Part shown: one piece after another, positions 1 to 8,820 of the stretch | Layout: every line of letters starts with the position of its first letter | Position numbering within the stretch: the stretch's first letter is position 1 | Notes under the pieces: generated by a model | Databases searched by the model: none | What the model saw: the letters and a program-made list of their open reading frames with translations, nothing else | Told to the model about the DNA's origin: nothing | Made by a program: the position numbers and the translations under genes | Assembly (NCBI RefSeq): GCF_003545815.1 | Contig: NZ_PDUW01000002.1 | Span: 248,001 to 312,000 of the forward strand | Direction: 5' to 3' | Source: Pusillimonas caeni | GTDB lineage: Bacteria; Pseudomonadota; Gammaproteobacteria; Burkholderiales; Burkholderiaceae_B | Length of the DNA stretch: 64,000 nucleotides

Positions 1-35
1 TGCGTACGGGCGCCCCGGATGCGAATCGCGTCCAT
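1..35 (-). CDS. uvrA: UvrA excinuclease subunit A, first 11 codons (cut by window start)
   Basis: Reading down from an ATG at 35 gives MDAIRIRGART followed by the first two bases of a CA- codon. This matches the conserved UvrA amino terminus (M-x-x-I-R-x-R-G-A-R-T-H). UvrA is the ATP-dependent damage-recognition subunit of nucleotide excision repair. Only the start is visible, so the call rests on this short but very characteristic segment and on the neighbours: in Bordetella-type genomes uvrA, an MFS gene and ssb lie together. It diverges from the MFS gene across about 130 bp. Confidence 0.75.
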   Translation of the reverse strand, partial: MDAIRIRGART

Positions 36-163
36 CAGGTTCAAGTCTTTGAAAGGCCAACTTGTTACTATAGCGCGCCGAGGCGATTCGCGTGGTGTGC
101 CTGGACCGCGCCCGCCCGGCGGGGAGCCGGGCGGCTCCCGATGCGCAGGCTTGTTTATACTTG

Positions 164-1393
164 ATGGTTATGTCCAGCCACCCCCTTCCGTCGGGATCGA
201 TGCAACCCGCCAAACTGAAACTTACTCCCACCGAGCGGCGCGCCAGCATCATGCTTTCGCTGCTGTTCGCCTCGCGCATGCTGGGGCTGTTCCTGCTGAC
301 CCCCATCTTTGCCGTGGCGGCGCTGTCCGTGCCCGGGGGCGACAATGCGGCCAAGGTCGGCATCGCGCTGGGCGCCTATGGCCTGACCCAGGCTTTTTTG
401 CAGATTCCGCTGGGCATGGCGTCCGATCGCTACGGCCGCCGCGCCGTCATCGTCTTCGGCATGCTCCTGTTCACGGCGGGGGGCGTCATATGCGCCCTGG
501 CCAGCGACATCGACTGGATCATCGCCGGCCGCGTGGTCCAGGGCCTGGGCGCCGTGTCGGCGGCCATCACCGCCTGGATCGCCGATGCCACCCGACCCGA
601 AGTGCGCACGCGGGCCATGGCGATGGTGGGCGGCTCGATAGGTATTTCCTTTGCGGCCTCGCTGGTGCTTTCCCCCTTGCTGGTGGGCGAGTTCGGGCTG
701 TCGGGCCTGTTCTGGGCCATCAGCCTGCTGGGCTTTGTCTGTCTGTTCATCGCCGCGGCCCTGGTGCCTTCGGCGCCCCGCATCGAAAAGCCCATCGTCC
801 AGGCCAGGCCGCGCGACGTGCTGCGGCATCCGGGCCTTCTGCGCCTGAATTTCGGCGTATTCTGCCTGCACTTCATCCTGATGGCCCTCTTCATGGTGGC
901 GCCGGGCCTGCTTTCCAGCCTGGGCGGCTACGATTCGGCCCACCTGTGGGAGGTCTACCTGCCGGTGATCCTGCTGTCCTTCATATTGATGGTGCCGGCC
1001 GTGTTCTACACCGAGACCCGGCGCGTCCACAAAGTGGCCCTGGAGGTCGCCGTGGCCGGCCTGGCCGTGGTGCTGGCCCTGATGCCGCTGGCCAGCCACA
1101 ATTTCTACACGCTGGTCGTGCTGTTCGTGGGTTTTTTCATCGCCTTCAACATTCTGGAGGCCCTGCAGCCCTCGCTGGTGTCGCGCGTGGCGCCGGTGGA
1201 ATACAAGGGGCTTGCCCTGGGTTTCTACAATACGGCGCAGTCCCTCGGCGTCTTTGCCGGCGCGGCATTGGGAGGCGTGATCAGCGCCCGCGGCGACGCC
1301 AGCAAGGTCTTCCTGCTGGCCGCCGCCCTGGCCTTCGTGTGGTTTTTGACCGCGCGGGGATTCCGGTCGGGGCCCACCGGGCAACAGAGCTGA
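164..1393 (+). CDS. MFS transporter
   Basis: A 409-residue major facilitator protein with about twelve hydrophobic segments. The loop between helices 2 and 3 has the MFS signature (SDRYGRRAVIVFG, near residues 85-97), typical of drug/proton antiporters and sugar or metabolite exporters. I chose the ATG at 164; an ATG at 170 and one near 199 are also in frame, and no strong ribosome site separates them. The gene diverges from uvrA, and its stop is only 3 bp from the stop of the convergent livF-type gene. In related genomes ssb would normally follow this gene, so the next 11.8 kb looks inserted. The substrate is unknown. Confidence 0.8.
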   Translation: MVMSSHPLPSGSMQPAKLKLTPTERRASIMLSLLFASRMLGLFLLTPIFAVAALSVPGGDNAAKVGIALGAYGLTQAFLQIPLGMASDRYGRRAVIVFGMLLFTAGGVICALASDIDWIIAGRVVQGLGAVSAAITAWIADATRPEVRTRAMAMVGGSIGISFAASLVLSPLLVGEFGLSGLFWAISLLGFVCLFIAAALVPSAPRIEKPIVQARPRDVLRHPGLLRLNFGVFCLHFILMALFMVAPGLLSSLGGYDSAHLWEVYLPVILLSFILMVPAVFYTETRRVHKVALEVAVAGLAVVLALMPLASHNFYTLVVLFVGFFIAFNILEALQPSLVSRVAPVEYKGLALGFYNTAQSLGVFAGAALGGVISARGDASKVFLLAAALAFVWFLTARGFRSGPTGQQS

Positions 1394-1396
1394 CCG

Positions 1397-2122
1397 TCAA
1401 TCCTGCTGGACCGCGACGCCCATGCCCAGATAGGCCTGCTGCACGTAGTCGCTTTTGAGCAGCGCGGCGCTGGCGCCCTCCAGCACCAGTTTGCCGGTTT
1501 CGATCACATAGGCGCGATCCGATATCTCGAGGGCGAGCGCGGCGTTCTGCTCGACCAGCAGCACGGTGATGCCCGATCGGTGGATGTCCCGGATGAGGTC
1601 CATGGTGCGGTCTATCATGATGGGCGCCAAGCCGAGCGATGGCTCGTCCAGGATCAGCATGCGGGGATTCGACATCAGGGCGCGTCCGATGGCGACCATC
1701 TGCTGTTCTCCTCCGCTCAATGTGCCGGCATGTTGCTGGCGACGCTCGTGCAGCCGCGGATACAGATCGTAAATGCGCTGTAGTTCGTCCTTCAGCTTCC
1801 GCTTGTGGCGATGGACGTAGCCGCCGAGCAGCAGATTGTCTTCCACGCTCATGAAGGGCCACACTTTGCGCCCTTCGGGGCTATGCGAGATGCCTCGGCT
1901 GACGATGGCGGAAGGGGGCCGGCCGTGTATGTCCTCTTCATAGAAGCGTATCCGGCCCCGCACGGGCTTGATCAGGCCCGAGATGGTCCGCAACGTGGTG
2001 GTCTTGCCGGCGCCGTTTGCGCCCAGCAACGTGACGAACTCGCCTTCGCCGACGTGCAAGTTGAGTCCGAACAGCGCCTGCCGCTGGCCGTACTTCACGT
2101 CTATGTCTTCAAGCTGTAGCAT
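1397..2122 (-). CDS. livF: Branched-chain-type ABC transporter ATPase, LivF family
   Basis: A 241-residue nucleotide-binding subunit of a LIV/HAAT-type importer. It shows a Walker A (GANGAGKTTT, near residues 35-44), the ABC signature LSGGEQQM, a Walker B ending LILDEPSLGLAP (a LivF hallmark) and the switch His region (VEQN). The start at 2122 has a good ribosome site (GAGGAG) and overlaps the end of the upstream LivM-LivG gene by 14 nt; a longer start at 2152 would overlap more. It is the last gene of a minus-strand operon with livMG, livH, an SDR and two binding proteins. The substrate is inferred to be an amino-acid-like or small aromatic acid compound. Confidence 0.9.
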   Translation of the reverse strand: MLQLEDIDVKYGQRQALFGLNLHVGEGEFVTLLGANGAGKTTTLRTISGLIKPVRGRIRFYEEDIHGRPPSAIVSRGISHSPEGRKVWPFMSVEDNLLLGGYVHRHKRKLKDELQRIYDLYPRLHERRQQHAGTLSGGEQQMVAIGRALMSNPRMLILDEPSLGLAPIMIDRTMDLIRDIHRSGITVLLVEQNAALALEISDRAYVIETGKLVLEGASAALLKSDYVQQAYLGMGVAVQQD

Positions 2123-3968
2123 GTGCCGCTCCTCGACCCAGGTAGGCTTCAATCACCGCGGAATGTGTTTGGATTTCGGCGGGGCATCCCCGGGCGATTC
2201 TCTTGCCGTGATCGAGCACGACGATGTGATCGGAAAGCCCCATGACCAGCTTCATGTCGTGTTCCACAAGCAGCACCGTGACGCCTGTGTCCCGCAGGTT
2301 GCGGATGAGCTTCATCATTCTTGCTGTTTCTTCAGGGTTCATGCCGGCGACGGGCTCGTCGAGCACGAGAAGGGTGGGATTGGCGGCCAGGGCCACCGCC
2401 ACTTCCAGCAGGCGTTGTTCTCCATAAGAAAGATTGGACGTCAACTCCTGCGGATCGCGTTCCAGGCCCACGCGCTTCAGCAAGGCTTCCGCCCTGGCCG
2501 TACGACCGCCTTCCGGCATGCCGACAGTGATGGCCTTGAAGATGTTCGGCCAATTGAGTCCCAGGGTTCGATGCAGGCCCGTTTCGACAGCCTTGCCCAC
2601 GGCGATGGATTGCAGCCCTCGGGTCGTCTGGAAGGTGCGTATCATGCCTTGCTCGGCGACTTCATGCGGCATCAGGCGCCGGGGCAGGTCCGCCCCGTTG
2701 AAGCGAATCGTTCCCGCATGCCTGGGAATGAAGCCCGTGACGAGATTGAGCGTTGTCGTCTTGCCCGCTCCGTTCGGGCCTATGAGGCTGACGATTTGTC
2801 CGCGCCGGACTTCGAAGCTGACGTGGTCGACCGCCACCAGCCCGCCGAATCGCACGGTCAGGTCTTGGACGCTCAGCAACAGATCGCCTGTGTCGCCGGT
2901 GTCCGCACGTCCGGATGCCGCCCGGGCCTCGGCCGGCACAGGGGACGGGCGGGGCGCCGTCGGGCCGGAATCGTCGGGCGCGTCGGCCCCATCCGCCTGC
3001 CTGCCCGTTTGGCGATGGAACAGTCTTTGAAAGCCGTTGCGGACCAACAGGGCCAGGCCTTGGGGAAACAACAGTGTCGCGAACACCAATATGAGGCCGA
3101 ACAGCGGTTCTCGCCATGCGTCCTGCAGCCGCAGGACTTCGAGCAGCAGCACGACCAGCACGCTGCCGATCACGGGGCCGATCATGGTTCCGACGCTTCC
3201 CAGGATCACCATGACCAGAATCATGATCATGATGTTGAAGTGAAAGATCTCGGGGCTGACGAAGCTGACATAGTGGGCGTAGATGGCGCCCGCCAGGCCC
3301 GCCAATGCGGCCCCGAAAACGAAGGCAAGCATGGCGTAGCGGTATTCATTGATGCCTACGGCCTGGGCCAGGTTCTCGTCCTCGCGCACAGCGATCATGG
3401 CATCGCCCAGAGGCGACCCTACGATGCGCCATATGAAGTACAGCGCCAGCAGATCGAGCCCAAGCACGAGCCAGTAGAAACTGGCTCGACTGCCGAACAG
3501 GTGCGCGCCGGGCAGGTTCTGATGTATCAGCGGGGACGCCACCCCGGGCAGGCCCATGGGACCGCCGGTAACCTCGACCAGGTTGTTTGCAAAGAGATGC
3601 AGAATTGCACCGAATGCCAAAGTGACCAGCACGAACTGGGCTCCTCTGAACCTCAGGGTGATGTGGCCCAGGGCCAGTCCCGCCACGACCGTGACCAGCG
3701 CCGCCATGGGCAGCGTGATGAGCAGTCCCAGCCCCAGTTTGGCCGACAGCATGCCCGCGGTATAGCCGCCCAGCCCATAGAATGCCGTGTGGCCGAGCGA
3801 CAAGCGCCCTATGTATCCGTGGATCAGGTTGAGGCCGGACGTAAGCAGTATGAACAGTCCCGCCGTGGTCAGTACATGCAGATGGTAGTTTGGAAGCACA
3901 AACGGTGCGGCGGCTGCAATGGCTGCAATGGCGACGATCGCCGTCAGCATGAATTTGGAAGTTCGCAT
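2109..3968 (-). CDS. Fused LivM permease - LivG ATPase
   Basis: A 619-residue fusion. Residues about 1-310 are a LivM-type membrane permease with many transmembrane segments and the SLGHTAFYGLGGY motif. Residues about 355-610 are a LivG-type ATPase with Walker A GPNGAGKTTT, signature LSYGEQR and Walker B LLVLDEPVAGMNP. A roughly 45-residue linker rich in Ala, Pro, Asp and Gly joins them. The ATG at 3968 directly follows the livH stop and has an AAGGGG ribosome site, so I prefer it to the start at 3992, which lies inside livH. In classical E. coli liv operons LivM and LivG are separate. A second cluster at 20.8 kb has the same fusion. Confidence 0.92.
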   Translation of the reverse strand: MRTSKFMLTAIVAIAAIAAAAPFVLPNYHLHVLTTAGLFILLTSGLNLIHGYIGRLSLGHTAFYGLGGYTAGMLSAKLGLGLLITLPMAALVTVVAGLALGHITLRFRGAQFVLVTLAFGAILHLFANNLVEVTGGPMGLPGVASPLIHQNLPGAHLFGSRASFYWLVLGLDLLALYFIWRIVGSPLGDAMIAVREDENLAQAVGINEYRYAMLAFVFGAALAGLAGAIYAHYVSFVSPEIFHFNIMIMILVMVILGSVGTMIGPVIGSVLVVLLLEVLRLQDAWREPLFGLILVFATLLFPQGLALLVRNGFQRLFHRQTGRQADGADAPDDSGPTAPRPSPVPAEARAASGRADTGDTGDLLLSVQDLTVRFGGLVAVDHVSFEVRRGQIVSLIGPNGAGKTTTLNLVTGFIPRHAGTIRFNGADLPRRLMPHEVAEQGMIRTFQTTRGLQSIAVGKAVETGLHRTLGLNWPNIFKAITVGMPEGGRTARAEALLKRVGLERDPQELTSNLSYGEQRLLEVAVALAANPTLLVLDEPVAGMNPEETARMMKLIRNLRDTGVTVLLVEHDMKLVMGLSDHIVVLDHGKRIARGCPAEIQTHSAVIEAYLGRGAAHATA

Positions 3969-3969
3969 G

Positions 3970-4839
3970 TCAGACTTGCCCCTTTCGTCCAAACAGGCCT
4001 TGCGGTTTGAAGAGCAACACGGCGATCACGATGAAGAAGCCGATGGCCTCGCTGTAGTCCGACGAGATGAACCCGGAGACGAAGCTTTCGGCCACTCCGA
4101 GTATGAGTCCCCCGGCTATGGCGCCCATGATGTTCCCCAGGCCGCCGACAATGACGATGATGAAGGCCTTGAGGACGGCAATGGCTCCCATGGACGGATA
4201 CACCAGATAGATAGAGCCGAGCATGGCCCCGGCCAGGGCCGCCATGCCCGAGCCGAGAATGAAGGTCACTCCGCCGATACGGTCGGTGTCGATGCCGACC
4301 AGCCGCGCCGCATCCCTCTGCGTGAAGGTGGCGCGCATGGCTTTGCCCAGGAAGGTATGCTTGAGCAGCACATGAAAGCCCACGATGACCAGCGCCGTGA
4401 CCAGCAACACAAAAATCTGTATGGCGGTGAAAGTCAGGCCGAACGCCGACAGGGGCGCGTTGCTGAAGGGGGTGGGGATGTTTCTCGGCACCGGCCCCAT
4501 CCACAGCAGCGTGATGTTCTGCATGAAAACGGACAGGCCTATGGTGACGATGATGGTGGAATCGATCGAGGCGTCTTTCAGCCAGCGCAGTATGGAGCGT
4601 TCAAGCAAGGCGCCCAAGGCCATCGCCAGCACCAGGGCCAGCCCCAAGGCTGCGAAGTAGTTGATTCCCAGCCGGCTGGCCAGATAGAAGCAGAATACGC
4701 CGCCCAGCATGTAGAACTCGCCATGCGCGAAGTTCACGATGCGCATGATGCCGAAGATCAGTGTCAGGCCTACTGCCAGCAGCGCATAGGAACTGCCTAT
4801 GATGATTCCGTTGAGCAGTTGCTGCAGAATCTCGTTCAT
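3970..4839 (-). CDS. livH: Branched-chain-type ABC transporter permease, LivH family
   Basis: A 289-residue inner-membrane permease with about eight hydrophobic segments. The family motif IMRIVNFAHGEFYMLGG lies near residue 30 and a conserved GGLGN(I/M)xGA loop lies in the second half. It pairs with the LivM half of the next gene to form the pore. The start at 4839 is preceded by GGAGCAC. The gene sits 60 bp downstream of the SDR gene on the same strand, and livMG follows with no gap, so co-transcription is likely. Confidence 0.9.
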   Translation of the reverse strand: MNEILQQLLNGIIIGSSYALLAVGLTLIFGIMRIVNFAHGEFYMLGGVFCFYLASRLGINYFAALGLALVLAMALGALLERSILRWLKDASIDSTIIVTIGLSVFMQNITLLWMGPVPRNIPTPFSNAPLSAFGLTFTAIQIFVLLVTALVIVGFHVLLKHTFLGKAMRATFTQRDAARLVGIDTDRIGGVTFILGSGMAALAGAMLGSIYLVYPSMGAIAVLKAFIIVIVGGLGNIMGAIAGGLILGVAESFVSGFISSDYSEAIGFFIVIAVLLFKPQGLFGRKGQV

Positions 4840-4899
4840 TGTCGTGCTCCTAATGGGACGGCCGCCGGGCCGTCCTTCGTGCGCATCTTCGAAATGGGC

Positions 4900-5682
4900 T
4901 TATCCCATGGTTCCCTGATAGGCGCCCCCGTCGAGGAGCAGATTCTGGCCGGTGATGAAGCCGGCTTGGGCGCTGCATAAAAAGGCGCAGGCGGCGCCGA
5001 ATTCTTCTATGGTGCCGAACCGGCCGGCGGGAGTCTGGCTGATCTGTTCCCGGCGTACTTCCTGTTCGGACCTGCCGCTGGCCTTGGCGCCGGCGGCGAC
5101 GATCGCGGCGCGCCGATCGGTATCGAATGCGCCCGGCAGCAGGTTGTTGATGGTGACGTTGTGGCGGATGGTGTCCCTCGACAGCCCCGCCACGAAGCCG
5201 GTCAGGCCGGTGCGTGCGCCATTGGAGAGGCCCAGCACGGCAATGGGCTCTTTGACGCCGCTGGACGTGATGTTGACGATGCGGCCGAATCGGCGCTGGA
5301 TCATGCCGTCCAGCGTTGCCTTGATCAATTCGATCGGCGTCAGCATATTGGCATCCAGCGCATCCATCCATTGCTGGCGCTCCCAGCTGCGGAAATCGCC
5401 CGGCGGCGGGCCGCCGGCGTTGGTTACCAGGATGTCGGGGCTGGGGCACGCCGCCAGCACTCGCGCCCGGCCGGCCTCCGTGGTGATGTCGCCCGCCACT
5501 GCCTGGACTTTGACGCCGCATGCGCTGCGGATTTCTTCCGCGGTTGCCGCCAGGACATCCGGATCGCGTCCATTGATGACCAGATCGACGCCTGCGTGCG
5601 CCAGGGCCATGGCGCAGCCCTTGCCCAAACCGCGGCTCGCCGCGCAAACGATTGCCTTCTTGCCTGTGATGTCGTAGTTCAT
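4900..5682 (-). CDS. SDR-family protein with replaced catalytic Tyr/Lys
   Basis: A 260-residue short-chain dehydrogenase/reductase fold protein. The nucleotide-binding turn (AASRGLG, near residue 14) and NAG motif (residues 88-90) are present, as is the active-site Ser140. The position 13 residues later, where the family has Tyr, is Ser153, and the Lys four residues on is Arg157 (segment LSNGAR). The protein therefore either works by another mechanism or is not a classical oxidoreductase. It is usually annotated by homology as 3-oxoacyl-ACP reductase, which this active site does not support. It lies between a binding-protein gene and livH on one strand, so it probably acts on the transported compound. 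Confidence 0.82.
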   Translation of the reverse strand: MNYDITGKKAIVCAASRGLGKGCAMALAHAGVDLVINGRDPDVLAATAEEIRSACGVKVQAVAGDITTEAGRARVLAACPSPDILVTNAGGPPPGDFRSWERQQWMDALDANMLTPIELIKATLDGMIQRRFGRIVNITSSGVKEPIAVLGLSNGARTGLTGFVAGLSRDTIRHNVTINNLLPGAFDTDRRAAIVAAGAKASGRSEQEVRREQISQTPAGRFGTIEEFGAACAFLCSAQAGFITGQNLLLDGGAYQGTMG

Positions 5683-5718
5683 AAGGTGCCTAGTGATGAA
5701 GGTAGTGATACAAAATGC

Positions 5719-6885
5719 TTACTGGATCTGCAGAACCAGCTGCGGCTTGCCGTCGACGATCTTCGAGATGGATTGCATCGGCCGGGCCTGCCCTTTCTCA
5801 TCGAACTGCAGGACGCCGGTCAGGCCGTCGAAGCGGATCTGCTTCAGGGCATCGCGTATGCGTCCGGGCTCGGCGCTGCCCGCCTGGCCAATGGCCTTCG
5901 CCAAGAGACGCACGGCGTCATAGCCCGCCGCCACATTGGCGTCGACGCCCTGATCCTGCTTGCCATAGGCATCGCGATAGGCCTGGGCGAACTTCGCGTA
6001 GGCTTCCTCCTTGCCTTGCGGCGGCGCGTGCGGCGCAAAGTAGTTCTGCACCATCACGCCTTCGGCCGCCTCTTTGCCGGCCAGTGTGACGATGGTTTCA
6101 GCGGGGAATCCGCTGGTGACGATGCGCTTCATGCCGGCCATGCCCTGCTGATAGGACTGCTTCACGATATTGGACAAAGTGCTCGAGTCGCTGGTGATGA
6201 CCAATGAATCCGCGCCGCTGCCTTTGATCTTGGTCAGCGTGGGCGAAAAGTTCGTTTCCCCTGGCTTGTGATATTCGACCGCCACCACCGTGGCGCCCTC
6301 GGCTTCCACCACACGCGTCCAGTTCGACACGACGGCTCGGCCGAAATCGTTGTTGGCCGCCATGAATGCCAGCTTCTTCAAGCCCAGCTTCTTGACCACG
6401 TATGGACGCAGCGCGTCGGCGTCGATCTGGCTGTTGGATGAAATGCGGAATACCCAGGGGTTGCCCGCCTCGGTGATTTTTTCCGCCGTGGAAGTCTCGA
6501 CGATCAAGGGCACTTCGTAGCGCTGCATCAAAGGCATTACCGCCAGGGTGGCCGAACTGGCCCAGGCGCCGATCACCGCCTTGACCTGATCGCGGTCCAG
6601 CAGGCGCTCCGCGGCGCTCAGGGATTCCGCCGGATCAGCTTTGCCGTCTTGAAGCAGGATCTCGAGCTTGCGGTCCAGCACCCCGCCGGAGGCATTGATC
6701 TGCGCTTCGGCCAGCCGCGCGCCGTCGACCGTATTCTGGCCGTTGTAGGCGGCCGGCCCGCTGACGGGTTGTATCAGGCCGATCTTGATCGATTCGGCGT
6801 GTGCGCCGGCTGCCAGTGCGGCCAGCGCCACGCCTGCGCCGATGAGCAGTTTCGCCCGTCCCGTATATGTCGTTGAGCAATGCAC
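5719..6885 (-). CDS. ABC transporter substrate-binding protein (LivK/HAAT type), paralogue 1
   Basis: A 388-residue periplasmic binding protein with a cleavable signal peptide (hydrophobic core LLIGAGVALAALAAG, cut near AHA-ES). It then has the type I periplasmic-binding fold typical of branched-chain amino acid and aromatic-acid receptors (IKIGLIQPVSGPAAYNGQ). I chose the GTG at 6885 because an AGGGAGA ribosome site precedes it; ATG codons farther upstream add a poor non-signal sequence. It is closely similar along its whole length to the next protein upstream (7022-8167), which points to tandem duplication. It lies immediately upstream of the SDR and liv genes and is likely to deliver ligand to that transporter. 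Confidence 0.88.
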   Translation of the reverse strand: MHCSTTYTGRAKLLIGAGVALAALAAGAHAESIKIGLIQPVSGPAAYNGQNTVDGARLAEAQINASGGVLDRKLEILLQDGKADPAESLSAAERLLDRDQVKAVIGAWASSATLAVMPLMQRYEVPLIVETSTAEKITEAGNPWVFRISSNSQIDADALRPYVVKKLGLKKLAFMAANNDFGRAVVSNWTRVVEAEGATVVAVEYHKPGETNFSPTLTKIKGSGADSLVITSDSSTLSNIVKQSYQQGMAGMKRIVTSGFPAETIVTLAGKEAAEGVMVQNYFAPHAPPQGKEEAYAKFAQAYRDAYGKQDQGVDANVAAGYDAVRLLAKAIGQAGSAEPGRIRDALKQIRFDGLTGVLQFDEKGQARPMQSISKIVDGKPQLVLQIQ

Positions 6886-7021
6886 AGTCTTCTCCCTATC
6901 TGTTCCCCGGTGTCTGTACGCAACCATCCCCGCCCCCCGATGCGCCGGCACGGGGGAGCTTGATGCTGGACGTTCTGGAATCAGGCTCGCCGGCCCTAGG
7001 GCGCCGGGGAGCCTGTCTGCA

Positions 7022-8167
7022 TTACTGGCCGGCCTTCAGGATGATTGCCGGCTTGCCGTCCTCGATGCGGGACATCGATTGGAAGGGCCGCGCCTGTTGC
7101 TGCGCGTCGAACTCTATGACGCCTTGCAAGGCCTCCAGGCGGATGCCCTTGAGCGCATCGCGGATCTTCTCCGGTTCGTCGGATTGCGCCGCATTGACAG
7201 CCGCGGCCACCAGCTTCACCGCGTCGTAGCCGCTGACAGCGTACTTGTCGGCCAGGCGCCCTTTGTATGTGCTTTCGTACGTCTGTTGGAATTTCTTGGA
7301 GGCTTCTTCCTGGCCGGGCGCCGGCGCATAGGGAACCCAGTAGTTCTGCACCAGCATGCCCTCTGCGGCGTCCTTGCCCGCAAGAGGGATGATGGCCTCG
7401 GGCGGGTTGCCGCTGGTGACGATGCGCTTGAGATTCTGCAGGCCCTGTTCGTAGGATTGCTTGATGATGTTGGATACCGTCGTCACATCGCTGGTGATGA
7501 CGATGGTGTCCGCACCGCTGTTCTTGATCTTGGTCAGGGTCGGAGAGAAATTGGTCTCGCCGGGCTTGTGATATTCGGTCGCCACGATCTGTGCATTCTG
7601 GGGTGTCAGGACACGCGTCCAGTTCGAGACCACCGCCCTGCCGAAATCATTGTTGGCCGCCATGAACGCCACTTTGTTCAGGCCCAGGTCCTTCACCAGA
7701 TGAGGGCCCAGTACGTCCGCATCGATCTTGCTGTTGGAGGACGTGCGAAATACCCATGGATTGCCGGCTTCGGTGATTTTCTCGGCGGTGGAGGTCTCGA
7801 CGATCAATGGAATCTCATAGCGCTGCACCAGCGGCATGACGGCCAATGTGGCGGAACTCGCCCACGCGCCGATGAGCACGCGCACCTTGTCGCGATCGAT
7901 CAGGCGTTCCGCTGCATTCAGCGATTCGGCCGGGTCGGCCTTGCCGTCCTGAAGGAGGATTTCCAGCTTGCGGCCCAGTACCCCGCCGGCGGCGTTGACT
8001 TCGGATTCGGCGAGACGCGCGCCGTTGATCACGCTTTGGCCGTCATACGCCGCAGGGCCGGTCGCGGGTTGTATGAGCCCTATCTTGAACGTGGACTGTG
8101 CTGCTGCGGAATTTGCGCACAACATGGCACTGGCTAGCAGTGCCAGAGCACCTAGCTTCGTTTTCAT
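7022..8167 (-). CDS. ABC transporter substrate-binding protein (LivK/HAAT type), paralogue 2
   Basis: A 381-residue periplasmic binding protein. The signal peptide reads MKTKLGALALLASAMLCANS and is cut near AAA-QS. The mature part starts FKIGLIQPATGPAAYDGQ. ATG 8167 with AGGAGAC upstream is preferred; a GTG one codon earlier is possible. Blocks such as YEIPLIVETSTAEKITEAGN and FMAANNDFGRAVVSNWTRV are identical or nearly so in paralogue 1. Two receptors for one membrane complex would broaden ligand range. The gene follows a RidA gene on the same strand after 160 bp. Confidence 0.9.
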   Translation of the reverse strand: MKTKLGALALLASAMLCANSAAAQSTFKIGLIQPATGPAAYDGQSVINGARLAESEVNAAGGVLGRKLEILLQDGKADPAESLNAAERLIDRDKVRVLIGAWASSATLAVMPLVQRYEIPLIVETSTAEKITEAGNPWVFRTSSNSKIDADVLGPHLVKDLGLNKVAFMAANNDFGRAVVSNWTRVLTPQNAQIVATEYHKPGETNFSPTLTKIKNSGADTIVITSDVTTVSNIIKQSYEQGLQNLKRIVTSGNPPEAIIPLAGKDAAEGMLVQNYWVPYAPAPGQEEASKKFQQTYESTYKGRLADKYAVSGYDAVKLVAAAVNAAQSDEPEKIRDALKGIRLEALQGVIEFDAQQQARPFQSMSRIEDGKPAIILKAGQ

Positions 8168-8327
8168 CACTCGTCTCCTGATTTATGTTTTCAGGGCTCG
8201 CCTGAAGGGCGGCGCCCCGCGGTTTGCACTGATGTACTGCGTACCGCTTGTCTCCTTCTTCGTGCCGCTATGTCGGTTCGCTTCCTCCTGTGCTTCGTTG
8301 GGCTGTTTGCCTTGCGCTGCGACGGGG

Positions 8328-8789
8328 TCACCTGAGTTCGAAGACGGCTTCGACCTCGACCGGTATGCCGGCCGGCAGTTCGGTGACGCCGAAAGCAGAG
8401 CGCGCATGGCCGCCCGCCTGGCCGAAGACTTCGACCATGCAGTCGGAGAAGCCGTTGATGACCTTGGGCGCGTCGGTGTAGCCGTCGACGCAGTTGACCA
8501 GCCCAAGCACCTTCACCACACGCTTGACGCGGTCCAGATCGCCCACCAGGCCGCGCACCGAACCCAGCATGTTCAGCGCCACCTGGCGCGCCACCTGCTG
8601 CGCTTCTTCGGTGCTCATGCTGCGGCCCACCTTGCCTTGCGAGGTGGTTCGTCCCTGGCTGTCGAAGGGCCCGTGGCCGGACATGAAAAGGATGTTACCC
8701 ACCATCACTCCCGGCACATAGCTGCCTACCGGCGTGGCGGGTTCGGGCAATGTCAGGCCGAGTTCGGCGATTCTTTGTTCTGCGCTCAT
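8328..8789 (-). CDS. RidA (YjgF/YER057c/UK114) family protein
   Basis: A 153-residue RidA-family protein. Members are small trimeric enzymes that hydrolyse reactive imines and enamines; one subgroup deaminates 2-aminomuconate in 2-aminophenol breakdown. The family core is visible in LFMSGHGPFDSQG, in LNMLGSVRGLVGDLDRVKRVVKV, and in the carboxy-terminal SAFGVTELPAGIPVEVEAVFELR. The start at 8789 follows AGGAGACG. It lies between a binding-protein gene and an unknown protein next to an extradiol dioxygenase-like gene, so a role in the same catabolic path (deaminating a ring-cleavage product) is plausible but inferred. Confidence 0.88.
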   Translation of the reverse strand: MSAEQRIAELGLTLPEPATPVGSYVPGVMVGNILFMSGHGPFDSQGRTTSQGKVGRSMSTEEAQQVARQVALNMLGSVRGLVGDLDRVKRVVKVLGLVNCVDGYTDAPKVINGFSDCMVEVFGQAGGHARSAFGVTELPAGIPVEVEAVFELR

Positions 8790-8820
8790 GGGCGTCTCCT
8801 GGCAACTGATGGTCGGGATG

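Noticed and set aside
19-1458. A 479-codon frame overlapping the MFS gene in another phase
   Set aside because: The product is Arg/Gly/Pro-rich and unstructured; the MFS frame has clear membrane helices and the family signature.
4900-5682. FabG, 3-oxoacyl-ACP reductase
   Set aside because: The catalytic Tyr and Lys are Ser153 and Arg157, so the usual FabG reaction is not supported.
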